Positions 1 through 9,751 are shown, counted from the first letter of the stretch. The stretch: DNA of 64,000 nucleotides from Clostridium bowmanii (GCF_018861315.1 NZ_JAHLDL010000011.1:62001-126000), one strand, 5' to 3'. A program made the numbers and translations. Notes: generated by a model not told the origin, from the sequence alone.

Positions 1-1467
1 CAATAATTCGTCATAGGTCTTTTGCTTTATATTTTTTCCGAAAATCTTATTCTTAATTTCTTCTTTTGGCATACCGCCCTTAAGCGGGTTTTCATTATGA
101 TACACTGTTAAAATTCGCTCTATTTCCTCTATCTTTTGCTTTATGAAATCCTTATGTATATATATTGTCTTATCTAATGCTGTTAGTTTAATTATTATAT
201 TATCATCTACCAGTGTTTGTAATTTATCTTCTATGCCTTGTTCATTTTTACCTAGTGCTTTTAATATAACATTGGCATCCGGGTAATCTCCACTTAATTT
301 ACTAAGAGTATTTTCTAAAATGTTTTCAGTTGTTCCACTCTCTTTAATCTTAAGGTCATCAATATATTTTTCATTAAATCTTTTGACCTTGTCCGCGGAA
401 GGATTAATAACCATACCTCCAGCAATAGTGTACATAGGTGAATAGCTTCTAAGCACAAATCTGTCATTTCTTTGAGCATTAATCTGTTTTTCTAATCTTA
501 ATTGTACATAAGCACTTTCTCCTGGAGCTATTTCCTCTCTATCTAAAATAACCACTCTACACAAAATTTCATCTGTTCCATGATATAATCTAACTCTTTG
601 CCTATTAACTAGCGGTTTTTTTGCACTTTTTAGGTAATAAAGCACACAATCAATTGAGAAAGAAGGTTCCATTATGTTTACCTTTGAAACTACATCTCCC
701 CTACCTATTTCACTTAATTTTATATTAGCTAGGTTTATAGCACACCTTTGACCTGCTTCTCCAAATCCTTCAGGCTTATCATGAATTTGGATACCTCTAA
801 CCTTTGTAACTACTTTTGAAGGATATACTTCTATAGTATCCCCTACTTTTACTCTTCCACTTATTATTGTTCCAGTCACAACGCTGCCAAAACCGCTTAT
901 AGTAAATGCTCTATCCACAGGTAACCTAAAATGTCCTTCTGTGTCTTTAGCCGCAACTTCTTCTGTGATTTTATCTATATCTTTAATTAATGCTTCAAGG
1001 CCTATTTTAGTTTTTGATGATACTGCATGAATTGGTGCATTTTCTAAAAATGTACCTTTAAATTCCTGGGTCAAATCTCCTTTAATCATTTCAATCCATT
1101 CAGCATCTACTAAATCAGATTTTGTAAGCACTATGATTCCTTTTTTAACATTTAGCAATTGTAATATTTCAAAATGCTCTCTGGTTTGAGGCATAATGCC
1201 CTCATCTGCTGCTATGACCAGTAGAACCACATCTATACTACTTATTCCTGCTAGCATGTTCTTAATAAATTTCTCATGACCCGGAACATCAATAATTCCA
1301 GCTCTCCTACCAGATGGTAAATCAAAGTAGGTGAATCCTAAATTTATAGAAATACCTCTATCTTTTTCTTCTTTTAAAGTATCTGTTTCTCTACCAGTTA
1401 ATGCTTTAATTAAAGTTGTTTTACCATGATCTATATGCCCCGCTGTTCCTATAATTATATGCTTCAT
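1..1467 (-). CDS. selB: Selenocysteine-specific elongation factor SelB, 3' end outside the window
   Basis: SelB is the dedicated EF-Tu-like GTPase that carries Sec-tRNA to the ribosome at UGA codons marked by a SECIS hairpin. The start ATG at 1467 opens with the G1 motif AGHIDHGKTT (residues 9-18), followed by DVPGHEKF (G3) and TKSDLVD (G4). EF-Tu-like beta-barrel domains follow. The visible 489 codons run into the winged-helix region; the remaining SECIS-binding wings lie beyond base 1. It is the last visible gene of a selD-selA-selB run, 45 bases after selA. Its presence agrees with the in-frame UGA in selD. The family assignment is secure; only the C-terminus is unseen. Confidence 0.95.
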   Translation of the reverse strand, partial: MKHIIIGTAGHIDHGKTTLIKALTGRETDTLKEEKDRGISINLGFTYFDLPSGRRAGIIDVPGHEKFIKNMLAGISSIDVVLLVIAADEGIMPQTREHFEILQLLNVKKGIIVLTKSDLVDAEWIEMIKGDLTQEFKGTFLENAPIHAVSSKTKIGLEALIKDIDKITEEVAAKDTEGHFRLPVDRAFTISGFGSVVTGTIISGRVKVGDTIEVYPSKVVTKVRGIQIHDKPEGFGEAGQRCAINLANIKLSEIGRGDVVSKVNIMEPSFSIDCVLYYLKSAKKPLVNRQRVRLYHGTDEILCRVVILDREEIAPGESAYVQLRLEKQINAQRNDRFVLRSYSPMYTIAGGMVINPSADKVKRFNEKYIDDLKIKESGTTENILENTLSKLSGDYPDANVILKALGKNEQGIEDKLQTLVDDNIIIKLTALDKTIYIHKDFIKQKIEEIERILTVYHNENPLKGGMPKEEIKNKIFGKNIKQKTYDELL

Positions 1468-1512
1468 TTAAGCCACATCCTTTCTATAAAAATATAGGCA
1501 TGCAACCTATTT

Positions 1513-2892
1513 TTACATTGTCCTAAAAGCCTCTGTAATAATTCCATAATCCTTTTCGAATAGTGTTCTAAGGTCCATTATTACCTCATTATTATTAATT
1601 CTGGCAATTATAGCTACTTCATTCATTCTTAATTTTTCTTCTATTTGTGGTGCTGTAAAACTTTCACTTTTTATTTTTATGACATAAGTTTCTATTTTTT
1701 CTGTAGGCATGGAACCCCCACCAACCATTGAATAATCATTATCTATTGTGAAAGTGAATTTATCAGTTTTATTTTGAAGCTTTCTTTTTAGTTTTTGTGC
1801 TCTTTTCTTAAGCTCATCTTTTGGACATAAAAGCATATTTAAAGTTGGTATGTTATTAATAGCCTCTGTTTCTTCTAAATAATGCTTAAGGGTACCTTCT
1901 AAAGCTGCCAAAGTCATTTTATCTATTCGGAGCGCTCTAGTTAGTTGATTTCTCTTCATTCTATTAACATACTTTGCTTTACCTACTATAATTCCAGCTT
2001 GAGGACCACCTAACATCTTATCTCCACTAAAGGTTAATACATCTATACCTTTTCTTATACTTTCTTGAACTGTGGGTTCATAAACAAACCCATATTTAGA
2101 GTAATCTACAAGAACACCACTGCCTATATCTTCAACCACTGGCACTTCGTTTTCATTTCCCAGCTTTACTAAATCTTCTATAGATACTTCCTCTGTAAAT
2201 CCCATGATTTTAAAATTAGAAGTATGCACTTTTAACAATACACCTGTATTTTCGGTAATATTATCTTGATAATCATATAAATGGGTTCTATTGGTTGTAC
2301 CTACTTCCACTAGTTTAGCTCCACTAAATTTCATAATGTCAGGAACTCTAAAAGAGCCACCAATTTCAACTAATTGTCCTCTAGATACTATTGCTTCCTT
2401 TTCCCTACAAAGTGTATCTAGCGCAAGCATTACTGCAGCTGCATTGTTGTTTACCACCATAGCAGCCTCTGCACCTGTTATTTTTATAAGTAGATCCTCT
2501 ATATGCGAATATCTAGATCCCCTTTTGCCTTTTTCTATGTCATATTCAAGATTGTTATAATTTTCAGCAACATTAATTACCCTGTCAATTGCATCCTTTG
2601 ATAGCAGAGATCTTCCTAAATTTGTATGAACCACTGTTCCCGTAGCATTTATAACTTTTCTAAGCTTTGGAAGGTTCTTCTTATTTAGTAACATAATAGA
2701 ATGTGTCATTACCTCTTCTTTTGTTAATGATTGTATTTCATCATTTAAAATTGCTTTTCTATAAACTTCTATAGCCTCTCTTAAGGAATCTAGTACAATA
2801 ACTCTCATACTATTACCTAACTGCTGCTTTATTGTTTCTTCCTGAAGCAGTTCATCTACCTTAGGTAAACTTCTTAATAATTCTCTATTCAT
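1513..2892 (-). CDS. selA: L-seryl-tRNA(Sec) selenium transferase SelA
   Basis: SelA is a PLP enzyme that converts Ser-tRNA(Sec) to Sec-tRNA(Sec) with selenophosphate. The motif [12 protein letters not shown] contains the PLP lysine (about K292 from the chosen start). The N-terminal part has [16 protein letters not shown], typical of the family. The length of 459 residues is normal. I chose ATG at 2892, because GGGGTG lies six bases before it; an upstream in-frame GTG at 2901 lies inside that Shine-Dalgarno site. The gene sits between selD and selB with short gaps, so the three are probably one transcript. Confidence 0.96.
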   Translation of the reverse strand: MNRELLRSLPKVDELLQEETIKQQLGNSMRVIVLDSLREAIEVYRKAILNDEIQSLTKEEVMTHSIMLLNKKNLPKLRKVINATGTVVHTNLGRSLLSKDAIDRVINVAENYNNLEYDIEKGKRGSRYSHIEDLLIKITGAEAAMVVNNNAAAVMLALDTLCREKEAIVSRGQLVEIGGSFRVPDIMKFSGAKLVEVGTTNRTHLYDYQDNITENTGVLLKVHTSNFKIMGFTEEVSIEDLVKLGNENEVPVVEDIGSGVLVDYSKYGFVYEPTVQESIRKGIDVLTFSGDKMLGGPQAGIIVGKAKYVNRMKRNQLTRALRIDKMTLAALEGTLKHYLEETEAINNIPTLNMLLCPKDELKKRAQKLKRKLQNKTDKFTFTIDNDYSMVGGGSMPTEKIETYVIKIKSESFTAPQIEEKLRMNEVAIIARINNNEVIMDLRTLFEKDYGIITEAFRTM

Positions 2893-2942
2893 TGTAATCA
2901 CCCCGCACTTATTTTATTAATTAGATTATTCTGTTAATTAAA

Positions 2943-3971
2943 TTATTCAACAGTAATATACTTATCTTGCAGTGGTATTACTTCTCCAATGATTTGGGAT
3001 TTTAGTTCTAACTCATTTAACTTAACCATAAGTTTTTTTGCCTCTTCTTTTGTGCAAGATACTAAAAGTCCACCAGAAGTTTGGGGATCAAATAGTATAT
3101 CCTCTAACCATTCCGGAATGCTTCTAAGCTCATACTTACCTTCTAAGTATGCTTTATTGTTATAAGTCCCTGCAGGTACTAGACCTATCTTTGCATACTC
3201 TTTGGCCTCTTTTATATAGGGTATATTTTCTTTAAATAATTTCAAACTTATATTTGACCCCTCTGCCATCTCATAGCAGTGACCCATGATACCAAAACCT
3301 GTTATATCCGTACAAGCACTTACGTGATGCTCTACAATAATTTCTCCAGCATATTTATTTAACGTACTCATAACTTTTACTGCTATATCATAAGCGTCTT
3401 TGGAAGCCATTTCAGCTTTTATTGCTGTACTAATTATACCAGTGCCCAAGGGTTTTGTTAAAATTAACACCTCTCCTACATTGCAACCATAATTTCTAAG
3501 TACTTTATCAGGATGCACAATTCCCATCACTGATAGACCATATTTAGGTTCATCATCTTGTACTGAATGCCCACCCATTACTATTGCTCCAGCTTCTAGT
3601 ACTTTATCTGCTCCGCCTTTTAAAATCTCTCCAAGTATATCTATATTTAAACAATTGGGAAAACATACTATATTTAAGGCTAATGTTGGTTTTCCTCCCA
3701 TAGCATACACGTCACTTAATGAATTTGCTGCTGCTATTTGCCCAAAAACATATGGGTCGTCAACCACAGGTGTAAAAAAGTCTAAGGTTTGAATAGCTGC
3801 AATTTCATCACTTAATTTGTATACTGCTGCATCATCCGAAGTTTCAAATCCAACAATTAAATTTTCACTTTCCATTTTAGGTAATTTATCTAATATCTTT
3901 GCCAAGGCCCCCGGCCCTATTTTCGCTGCTCAGCCAGAGGTTTTCGAAAATTCTGTAAGTCTCTTATCCAT
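2943..3971 (-). CDS. selD: Selenide, water dikinase SelD, itself a selenoprotein (UGA = Sec14)
   Basis: SelD makes selenophosphate from selenide and ATP. A plain ORF begins only at 3905, but the same frame continues upstream through one TGA (3932-3930) to an ATG at 3971 with AGGAGG seven bases before it. The N-terminus then reads MDKRLTEFSKTSG-U-AAKIGPG, in which U takes the place of the catalytic Cys in the family motif SGCAAK. The downstream K17 and the glycine-rich segment match the active-site region. Full length is 342 residues, normal for SelD. Reading through needs SelA, SelB and a SECIS hairpin. The first two are encoded next door, and a hairpin candidate lies at 3904-3918. The alternative, a truncation mutation at the catalytic codon, is much less likely. 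Confidence 0.94.
3904..3918 (-). promoter_or_regulatory. Candidate bacterial SECIS hairpin in selD
   Basis: On the mRNA strand the bases AGGGCC-GGG-GGCCTT can form a six-pair stem (one G-U) with a GGG loop. The loop begins about 18 bases after the UGA Sec codon. Bacterial SECIS elements sit directly downstream of the UGA, with a G-containing apical loop at about this distance. No probing or folding was run. Confidence 0.6.
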
Positions 3972-3976
3972 ATTAA

Positions 3977-4079
3977 CCTCCTTGTAGTGCTCTGGTGTAG
4001 AAAACAATTACTAATTGTTTTCCCTCCTTGTAGTTCTCTGGGGCAGAAAACAATTATCAATTGTTTTCCCTCCTCGTAG
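3977..4079 (-). repeat. Tandem 46-base hairpin/Shine-Dalgarno repeat before selD
   Basis: Two nearly identical 46-base units (starting at 3977 and 4023) and the start of a third (4069) lie directly before selD. Read on the minus strand, each has a palindrome AAAACAATT-AATTGTTTT, then CCAGAG and ACTACAAGGAGG. The last AGGAGG is the ribosome site of selD. Related single copies precede other genes at 4849, 22921, 53064 and possibly 10803. Confidence 0.85.
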
Positions 4080-4143
4080 TTATTCTAAATAAATAAAACG
4101 CATTAATTATTACTAAATGTTCAAGATAATTTTATACCATTAG

Positions 4144-4848
4144 TCACTTTATGTCTACCTTATCTATGAATTTGCTTAAGGTCTTTTCCCCAATACCACC
4201 CACTTTTGTTAGTTCCTCTACTGTTTTAAATCCTCCATTTTCTTCTCTATATTTAATAATGGCATCAGCTTTAATATCTCCTACACCTGTAAGAGTTTTT
4301 AACTCTTCTTTGGTTGCAGTGTTTAAGTTAATAATAGCATCTTTAGTAGTGGTTGACGCCGTAGGACTCGAAATTGTAGGACTTGTAATATTACCTTGTA
4401 AATCTTGTACCTTATCTTTCTCACCTTTTTTATAAATCATAACACATTCTTCATCCTTTAGTTTTTCAGAAAGATTAGTGACATTAAGGTCAGCATCATC
4501 TGTAACTCCACCTGCTAGTTTTATAAGATCAGTTACCCTACTATCCTTTTTTATTTCATAAACACCTGGTACTTTTACAGCCCCCTTTATATCAACTTTA
4601 ATATTAATATCCTCTACTATATTTGCTGAGGCTGCAATAACTCCAGCCGCTTGTTTTTTTTCTGCAGTTTTATCAGCTTGTATACTTTTATCAACTTCTG
4701 TAGTTTTATCACCTTCTACAAATATATCCTTATAATCTGTAGCATTAACATTTCCCTTCTGACTTGACAATGCGAACCCAACAATTATAAAAATAATGCT
4801 TATGCACAATATAGCTATAGATCCAATTATTTTTTCTTTATTTTTCAT
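4144..4848 (-). CDS. ComEA-like helix-hairpin-helix protein with SLBB domain
   Basis: This 234-residue protein has an N-terminal membrane anchor (about residues 9-28), a low-complexity Thr/Lys-rich linker, and an SLBB domain (KGAVKVPGVYEIK, about residues 88-150). A C-terminal tandem helix-hairpin-helix follows (INLNTATKEELKTLTGVGD and VGGIGEKTL). This is the domain order of ComEA, the DNA receptor of the competence pseudopilus system. No comEB/comEC neighbours are present, so the competence role is inference from the family. ATG 4848 is well supported by GAAGGAGG. It is transcribed away from the divergent carboxypeptidase gene. Confidence 0.82.
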   Translation of the reverse strand: MKNKEKIIGSIAILCISIIFIIVGFALSSQKGNVNATDYKDIFVEGDKTTEVDKSIQADKTAEKKQAAGVIAASANIVEDINIKVDIKGAVKVPGVYEIKKDSRVTDLIKLAGGVTDDADLNVTNLSEKLKDEECVMIYKKGEKDKVQDLQGNITSPTISSPTASTTTKDAIINLNTATKEELKTLTGVGDIKADAIIKYREENGGFKTVEELTKVGGIGEKTLSKFIDKVDIK

Positions 4849-4906
4849 AAATCCTCCTTCTTAGCTCTGTAAACGAAACTAATTACTGTTTGCTTTACCT
4901 TCTTAT
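4849..4906 (-). repeat. Degenerate copy of the hairpin/Shine-Dalgarno element
   Basis: Read on the minus strand, the leader of the ComEA-like gene has AAACAGTAATTAGTTTCGTTT, then ACAGAG, then AAGGAGG before ATG. The order and spacing are the same as in the selD leader, with several substitutions. Confidence 0.5.
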
Positions 4907-4958
4907 ATAAAATTATTGACAACTTTTCATAAATACTGTCGCTAAGAAAGAATTTTAT

Positions 4959-4967
4959 TGATATAAT
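4959..4967 (+). promoter_or_regulatory. Extended -10 promoter candidate for the D,D-carboxypeptidase gene
   Basis: TGATATAAT (TG-N-TATAAT) lies about 28 bases before the ATG at 4995, with GGAGG between. No good -35 box is seen at 17 bases, which fits an extended -10 promoter. A sporulation sigma promoter cannot be excluded. Confidence 0.45.
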
Positions 4968-4994
4968 GTAACTATTGAAAACTGGAGGTAATCT

Positions 4995-6284
4995 ATGAAA
5001 AAATTAATTACAATAATAATCACATCATTTTTGTTACTTTTTAACACAGCACCAGCAGTCCAAGCTCTAGTAAAACCACCAACAGTATCAGCTGATAGTG
5101 TAGTTTTAATGGATGCAACTACAGGTAAAATACTTTATGAGAAAAATAAAAATTCTGCTTATCCTCCAGCTTCTACTACTAAGATAATGACTATACTTCT
5201 AGTTTTAGAAAATTCTAAATTAGACGATGTGGTAACCGTAAGTAAAAACGCAGAAATAGCTGATGGGTCAAAAATATATATCACTGAAGGCGAGAAAATA
5301 TCTGTAAAAGAATTGCTATATGGATTAATACTGGCTTCTGCCAATGATTGCGCTGTAGCCTTAGCAGAACATATAAGTGGCTCAACAGAAAAATTTGCAA
5401 AGCTTATGAATGAAAAAGCAGGTTCATTGGGTTGTAAAAACACTAATTTTGTCAATCCAAATGGACTATATGATGTTAACCATAAAACTTCGGCCTATGA
5501 TTTAGCTTTAATTATGCAGGAGCTTACTAAGCATGATGAATACAAAGAGATGGCAACAACCCCATCGTATACAATGGCATCAACAAATAAATGCAAAGAA
5601 AAACGTCCTCTTTGGAATGGCAATAAACTAATACATAAAGGGGACCAATACTATTATGAGTATTGTGTGGGTGGAAAGACGGGCTATACTATTCAATCAA
5701 AGCATTCTTACATTGCCGTAGCTAATAAAAATGGTCAAAAACTTATAGTGTCTCTAGTACATGACTCTATAAAAACCTTTTTTCCAGACAGTATAAAACT
5801 ATTGAATTATGGATTTAATAATTTTGAGCTGTCTAAATATTATGATAAAGGTGTCGAAGTATCAAATTTAACATTAGAAGATGGCACAGTAATTCCTCTA
5901 CTCGCTTCAAAAGATTTTTATATTGTTAAAGCTAAAGGCTCATCAATAACACCAATTATTAAAACTGAGAAAATGAATTCAGACCTTTCTTCCATAAAAA
6001 AAGGTGATGATATAAGTAAGGCACTAATTACTTTTGGGAAAGATTCCTATAATCTAGATTTGTCTAGCGGAATGAATTATAGTAAAAAAGTCTCTGTTCC
6101 TAGTAATTCATTTCTTAAGAATAACGCAAAATACTTTACACAATCTTCGCTGAAAATGAACATAATAAAATATTCTGCAATTGCACTTGCCACAATATTA
6201 ATCTTTATGAGGATAAGAAATATAAAAACAAAAAAGAAAAACAGATTGAGGAGATTGATGCATAATATTAAAGATAAAAGGTAA
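4995..6284 (+). CDS. D-alanyl-D-alanine carboxypeptidase, DacF/PBP5 type
   Basis: This is a serine peptidase that trims the terminal D-Ala of peptidoglycan stem peptides. A signal peptide spans residues 1-24. The SxxK nucleophile motif STTK (about residue 60), the SxN motif SAND (about residue 113) and the KTG triad (KTGYT, about residue 227) are all visible. A C-terminal beta-rich domain and a transmembrane helix followed by a basic tail (KTKKKNRLRR) anchor it in the membrane. The length of 429 residues fits clostridial DacF relatives. It is monocistronic, with its own -10 site and a strong terminator. Whether it acts in vegetative growth or in the spore cortex cannot be read from the sequence. 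Confidence 0.93.
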   Translation: MKKLITIIITSFLLLFNTAPAVQALVKPPTVSADSVVLMDATTGKILYEKNKNSAYPPASTTKIMTILLVLENSKLDDVVTVSKNAEIADGSKIYITEGEKISVKELLYGLILASANDCAVALAEHISGSTEKFAKLMNEKAGSLGCKNTNFVNPNGLYDVNHKTSAYDLALIMQELTKHDEYKEMATTPSYTMASTNKCKEKRPLWNGNKLIHKGDQYYYEYCVGGKTGYTIQSKHSYIAVANKNGQKLIVSLVHDSIKTFFPDSIKLLNYGFNNFELSKYYDKGVEVSNLTLEDGTVIPLLASKDFYIVKAKGSSITPIIKTEKMNSDLSSIKKGDDISKALITFGKDSYNLDLSSGMNYSKKVSVPSNSFLKNNAKYFTQSSLKMNIIKYSAIALATILIFMRIRNIKTKKKNRLRRLMHNIKDKR

Positions 6285-6293
6285 TATTTAAAA

Positions 6294-6338
6294 AGCACTA
6301 ATTATAAACTATTAACAGTTTATAATTAGTGCTTTTTT
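6294..6338. terminator. Bidirectional terminator between convergent genes
   Basis: A 17-pair perfect stem AGCACTAATTATAAACT / AGTTTATAATTAGTGCT with loop ATTAAC is flanked by A and T tracts. It serves the plus-strand carboxypeptidase gene and the minus-strand pseudouridine synthase gene. Confidence 0.93.
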
Positions 6339-6368
6339 ATATTTAAAGACACTTCAAAAGGAGATGAT

Positions 6369-7376
6369 TTAACTTTCAGCTTTTAGTTTACTTATTAAAC
6401 TCTCTATATCCTCTGGAAGTTTTGACTGGAGTATAAGCTGCTCACCAGTTCTTGGATGTGGAAAGACTAATTTATAAGCATGTAGTGCCTGCCTATCAAT
6501 ATACTGGCTTTCAGAGGTTCCATAAAGGCTATCCCCATAAAGTGGATGCCCAATATGACTAAAATGAACACGAATTTGATGTGTTCTCCCTGTTTCCAAA
6601 GTAATTCTTACCAAATCACCATTTTTAAAAGAATCTATAACTTCATAATGAGATATACTTCTTTGTCCATTTTCAAAAACCTCATTTTTTATAGAGTCTT
6701 CATCGAGTTTCCCAATAGGCAAATCAATAGTACCTGACTTGTTTTCCATATTACCATGTACAACAGCCATGTAACTCTTCTCAAAAGTTTTATCCTGCAT
6801 ATCGATTCCTTGTGCTGATTTTCCTTGTATTGCTATGACTCCAGCATCGCTACTTTGCATGTCTCTAGCTAAAGCCATATGAGCAAATTGATTCTTTGCA
6901 ATTATTATAAGACCTGTTGTATCCCTGTCCAGTCTACTCACTAGTCTAACAATGCAATTTTCATTTCTTTCTTTAAAATAATATGAAACTCCATTGGCTA
7001 GAGTTCCAAAGGGAACTCCACGAGTGGGATGAACTACTATACCTGAGCTCTTATTTATAACAATAAGATCCATATCATCATATACCACATCTAAATCCAT
7101 TTTCTCAGGTTCAATGTTTTGATGCTCATCTTTCTTCATATCAATTTCTATTTTATCAACTGAATTTATTCTATGATTAAGCTTAACCACTTTACCATTT
7201 ACACTTATTTTTCCACTAGTACCAGAGCTTTTTATAAATCTACTAGATAAATTCTCTGTATACTTTAGATAATCTCTTAATTTTGTATCTTTAATGTTTT
7301 CTCCTACCACGTAGGTTAATTTATTATCCAGTGCTAATTTATTATCAAGTGATAATTTATTATTCAGCAATCGCAA
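6369..7376 (-). CDS. RluA/RluD-family pseudouridine synthase
   Basis: This enzyme isomerises uridines in rRNA or tRNA. It has an N-terminal S4-like segment and a catalytic domain with the conserved VHPTRG, the aspartate motif RLDRDTTGL, and the TGRTHQIRVH motif. Two features are odd. The start read here is a TTG that overlaps the end of ridA by 17 bases, and residues 5-20 are made of an 18-base tandem repeat encoding LDNKL units, so the true start is uncertain. Also, about 23 residues (SSDAGVIAIQGKS and neighbours) are inserted between ALARDMQ and KSYMAVV, where relatives have a short connection. The target uridine cannot be told. It is probably co-transcribed with ridA. Confidence 0.88.
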   Translation of the reverse strand: MRLLNNKLSLDNKLALDNKLTYVVGENIKDTKLRDYLKYTENLSSRFIKSSGTSGKISVNGKVVKLNHRINSVDKIEIDMKKDEHQNIEPEKMDLDVVYDDMDLIVINKSSGIVVHPTRGVPFGTLANGVSYYFKERNENCIVRLVSRLDRDTTGLIIIAKNQFAHMALARDMQSSDAGVIAIQGKSAQGIDMQDKTFEKSYMAVVHGNMENKSGTIDLPIGKLDEDSIKNEVFENGQRSISHYEVIDSFKNGDLVRITLETGRTHQIRVHFSHIGHPLYGDSLYGTSESQYIDRQALHAYKLVFPHPRTGEQLILQSKLPEDIESLISKLKAES

Positions 7377-7743
7377 TAACTTCTATTTCTACTAATGCAT
7401 CCTTAGGAAGTTTTGCTACTTGAACACAAGATCTAGCTGGTGGATTGATTGTGAAATATTTTGAATATACTTCATTCATCTCAGCAAAATCATCCATATC
7501 CTTTAAGAATACAACAGTTTTTACCACTTTATCTAAGGTAGTACCTGCTTCTTCTAATATAGCTTTTAGATTTTCTAAAGATTGTGCTGTTGCTTTTTTT
7601 ATATCATCATTTATAAATTCCCCAGTAACTGAATTTATCGCTAATGATCCTGAAGTAAATAATAAGTTCCCAACTTTTACTGCTTGAGAATATGGTCCAA
7701 GAGCTGCTGGTGCTTTACTTGTACTTACAATGTGTTTTTCCAT
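7360..7743 (-). CDS. ridA: RidA family enamine/imine deaminase
   Basis: RidA hydrolyses reactive 2-aminoacrylate and other enamines released by PLP enzymes. The 127 residues match the family length and carry KAPAALGPYSQAV at the N-terminus, LLFTSGS, and the C-terminal PPARSCVQVAKLPKDALVEIEV with the substrate-binding Arg. AGGAGG precedes the ATG. Its stop codon is inside the start region of the following pseudouridine synthase gene. Confidence 0.95.
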   Translation of the reverse strand: MEKHIVSTSKAPAALGPYSQAVKVGNLLFTSGSLAINSVTGEFINDDIKKATAQSLENLKAILEEAGTTLDKVVKTVVFLKDMDDFAEMNEVYSKYFTINPPARSCVQVAKLPKDALVEIEVIAIAE

Positions 7744-7812
7744 TTTTTCTCCTCCTCATAATTGTAGATAGATTTAACCCTATCCACTATATACTGTTGA
7801 TAGACAAAAATA

Positions 7813-9087
7813 TTATTTCATATACTCATGATCTTCACCTAACATAACTATTATATCAAAATTTTCCTGCTTTGACGATAAAAACTCAATATTATCTATT
7901 TTAAAATCTTTTACTAGTGACGTTTTTATGTCCTCATTACCATTGTATACTGAAATTTTAGTTTTACTAGTAGTATCACCATTTAATGTTTCTGGCTTAC
8001 TATATCCCTTTTGTTGAAGATATGTTGCAAAATCACTAGCCAGGCCTGCTTTCTTAGTGCCATTAATTACTTTTATTCTAAGCTTTGACTTATCCATGCT
8101 TGATGCGCTCTCATCATATAATTTTGAAATAATCAATTTATTTTTAGCTTCATCATATACTAAATACGATTGACCACCTATAGTCTTTAAATCACCTTTA
8201 ATAGTATCCATAGAAAATTTATCCTTGTTTATGGTGGCAAAGATATATCCATACTTAAATATATCTTTAGCATCCATATTTGTTTCTATTGAGGTTTGAA
8301 TTGCTGATAAAATACTTGGAATCTTAAGCACTGTAATAGGACTTTTTAATTTTTCCATTACTTTAGTAATAAACTTATGTTGATTTTCTATTCTCCCTAA
8401 ATCACCATCTGCAAGGCCTGTACCATCATTATTTTTTCTCCATCTAAAAAACTCTTCAGCTTTTTTGCCATCTAAATGAACTGTAGTACCTTTTTCAAAA
8501 TTAATGCTCAAGTTTTGTGTTGAATCATCATAATGCATGTTTCTTGTTATATCCATATCTATGCCACCTATAGCATCAATTACGTTTCTAAAGCCTTCAT
8601 AATTGATTTTACCATAGTAGTCAATTCTAATACCTAAAAGCTCTTCTGCAGCATCAACTGCATAAGTTACCCCCCCAATAGCATGGGCAGCATTAATCTT
8701 TTGATTTTTGTTATTTATTTTAATTAACGTATCTCTAGGGATGGAAACCAAACTAATATTTTTATCCTCTGCATTGTAATGTGCTACGATCATTGTATCT
8801 GTCCTCTTAGGATCATTCGCATTAGTAGAACCAGGAGTACCAACATCTACACCCATAACAAGTATGTTGCAGGATTCTCCATCATTTTTTAGTTTTTCTA
8901 TTTCATCCTTGTTTAAATTTGAGTTTATATCTATTTTATTTAAATCTACTGCATTATTATTAAGACTATCTAAGTAAACATAAAAATATCCGAAAATCAA
9001 TAAAAAAACCGACACCACTAAAGTAATGGTAACCACCGCAAATCTTTTATAATTCACTATTTTTTTCTTTTTCTTATTTTTCCTCAT
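7813..9087 (-). CDS. LytR-CpsA-Psr (LCP) family cell-wall polymer transferase
   Basis: LCP enzymes attach teichoic acid-like or capsule polymers from lipid carriers to peptidoglycan. After a Lys-rich cytoplasmic start, a transmembrane helix spans residues 14-36. The LCP core follows, with LVMGVDVG, RTDTMIV, ISVPRDT-like SIPRDTLI, the INAAHAIGG segment and FFRWRKNNDGTGLADGDLGR. The C-terminal 100 residues form a LytR_C-like domain (KLRIKVINGTKKAGLA). Its ATG overlaps the yqeK stop by four bases, so the two are translationally coupled. The attached polymer is unknown. Confidence 0.92.
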   Translation of the reverse strand: MRKNKKKKKIVNYKRFAVVTITLVVSVFLLIFGYFYVYLDSLNNNAVDLNKIDINSNLNKDEIEKLKNDGESCNILVMGVDVGTPGSTNANDPKRTDTMIVAHYNAEDKNISLVSIPRDTLIKINNKNQKINAAHAIGGVTYAVDAAEELLGIRIDYYGKINYEGFRNVIDAIGGIDMDITRNMHYDDSTQNLSINFEKGTTVHLDGKKAEEFFRWRKNNDGTGLADGDLGRIENQHKFITKVMEKLKSPITVLKIPSILSAIQTSIETNMDAKDIFKYGYIFATINKDKFSMDTIKGDLKTIGGQSYLVYDEAKNKLIISKLYDESASSMDKSKLRIKVINGTKKAGLASDFATYLQQKGYSKPETLNGDTTSKTKISVYNGNEDIKTSLVKDFKIDNIEFLSSKQENFDIIVMLGEDHEYMK

Positions 9088-9662
9088 CTTTTCACCTTAT
9101 CTTTACTTAATAAATAATTTCTTGCTTCTACTGTATCCATATGCAACAACTCTTTTTGATTTATAACATATTTTATTGTGTTTTCAAGAGACTGTATTAC
9201 AGCAGCATCTAAATCTATATAACTTAAAAACCTTAATTCCTCTACACCCTTGAACTTTCTTAATGGCTCAATATAATCCGCAATATAAATAATCTTTTCT
9301 AAAATACTCATGTTTTTTCTACCGGTAGTGTGATAACAAATAGCCGCTAAAATATCCTCATCTTGGATACCCATTACTTCTCTGGCTATTATACTTCCCA
9401 CTAGTCCGTGAAGAATTGAAGGATTTTGTATATATATTTCGTCATCTTGCACCTCATGCTCACTCGCCACTTTTATAAGCTGATCATCCTTCATATTCTT
9501 ACCACAGTCATGAACAAGTCCCGCAATTCTTGCATTTTCTATATTTGCTCCATATTTTTCTGCTAGTGCTACTGCAGTTTCACTAACACCTAAACTATGC
9601 TGCAATCTACCCTCACTTAAATTTAATTGCAAATAATGGAGCATTTCACCCTCATTCCACAT
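9084..9662 (-). CDS. yqeK: YqeK HD-domain diadenosine tetraphosphate hydrolase
   Basis: This is an HD phosphohydrolase. Residues include H-x(n)-HD (GLVHDCGKN), the downstream histidines in LHGLVG and CYHTTG, and the last aspartate in IYIADYIEP. The length of 192 residues is normal. YqeK proteins hydrolyse Ap4A symmetrically and are usually encoded directly after nadD, as here. The four-base overlap with the LCP gene suggests one transcript. Confidence 0.92.
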   Translation of the reverse strand: MWNEGEMLHYLQLNLSEGRLQHSLGVSETAVALAEKYGANIENARIAGLVHDCGKNMKDDQLIKVASEHEVQDDEIYIQNPSILHGLVGSIIAREVMGIQDEDILAAICYHTTGRKNMSILEKIIYIADYIEPLRKFKGVEELRFLSYIDLDAAVIQSLENTIKYVINQKELLHMDTVEARNYLLSKDKVKR

Positions 9663-9751
9663 TTAAATCCCCCCAATATTACTTTTTTGCAAAAGATAAC
9701 TACTGATCGTTTATCTCGTATTTATAGAATTTTCTATTTATGTAGTTCTTG

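Noticed and set aside
3977-4079. CRISPR repeat or riboswitch before selD
   Set aside because: The 46-base units are adjacent without spacers, and single copies precede other genes, so a dispersed leader element fits better.
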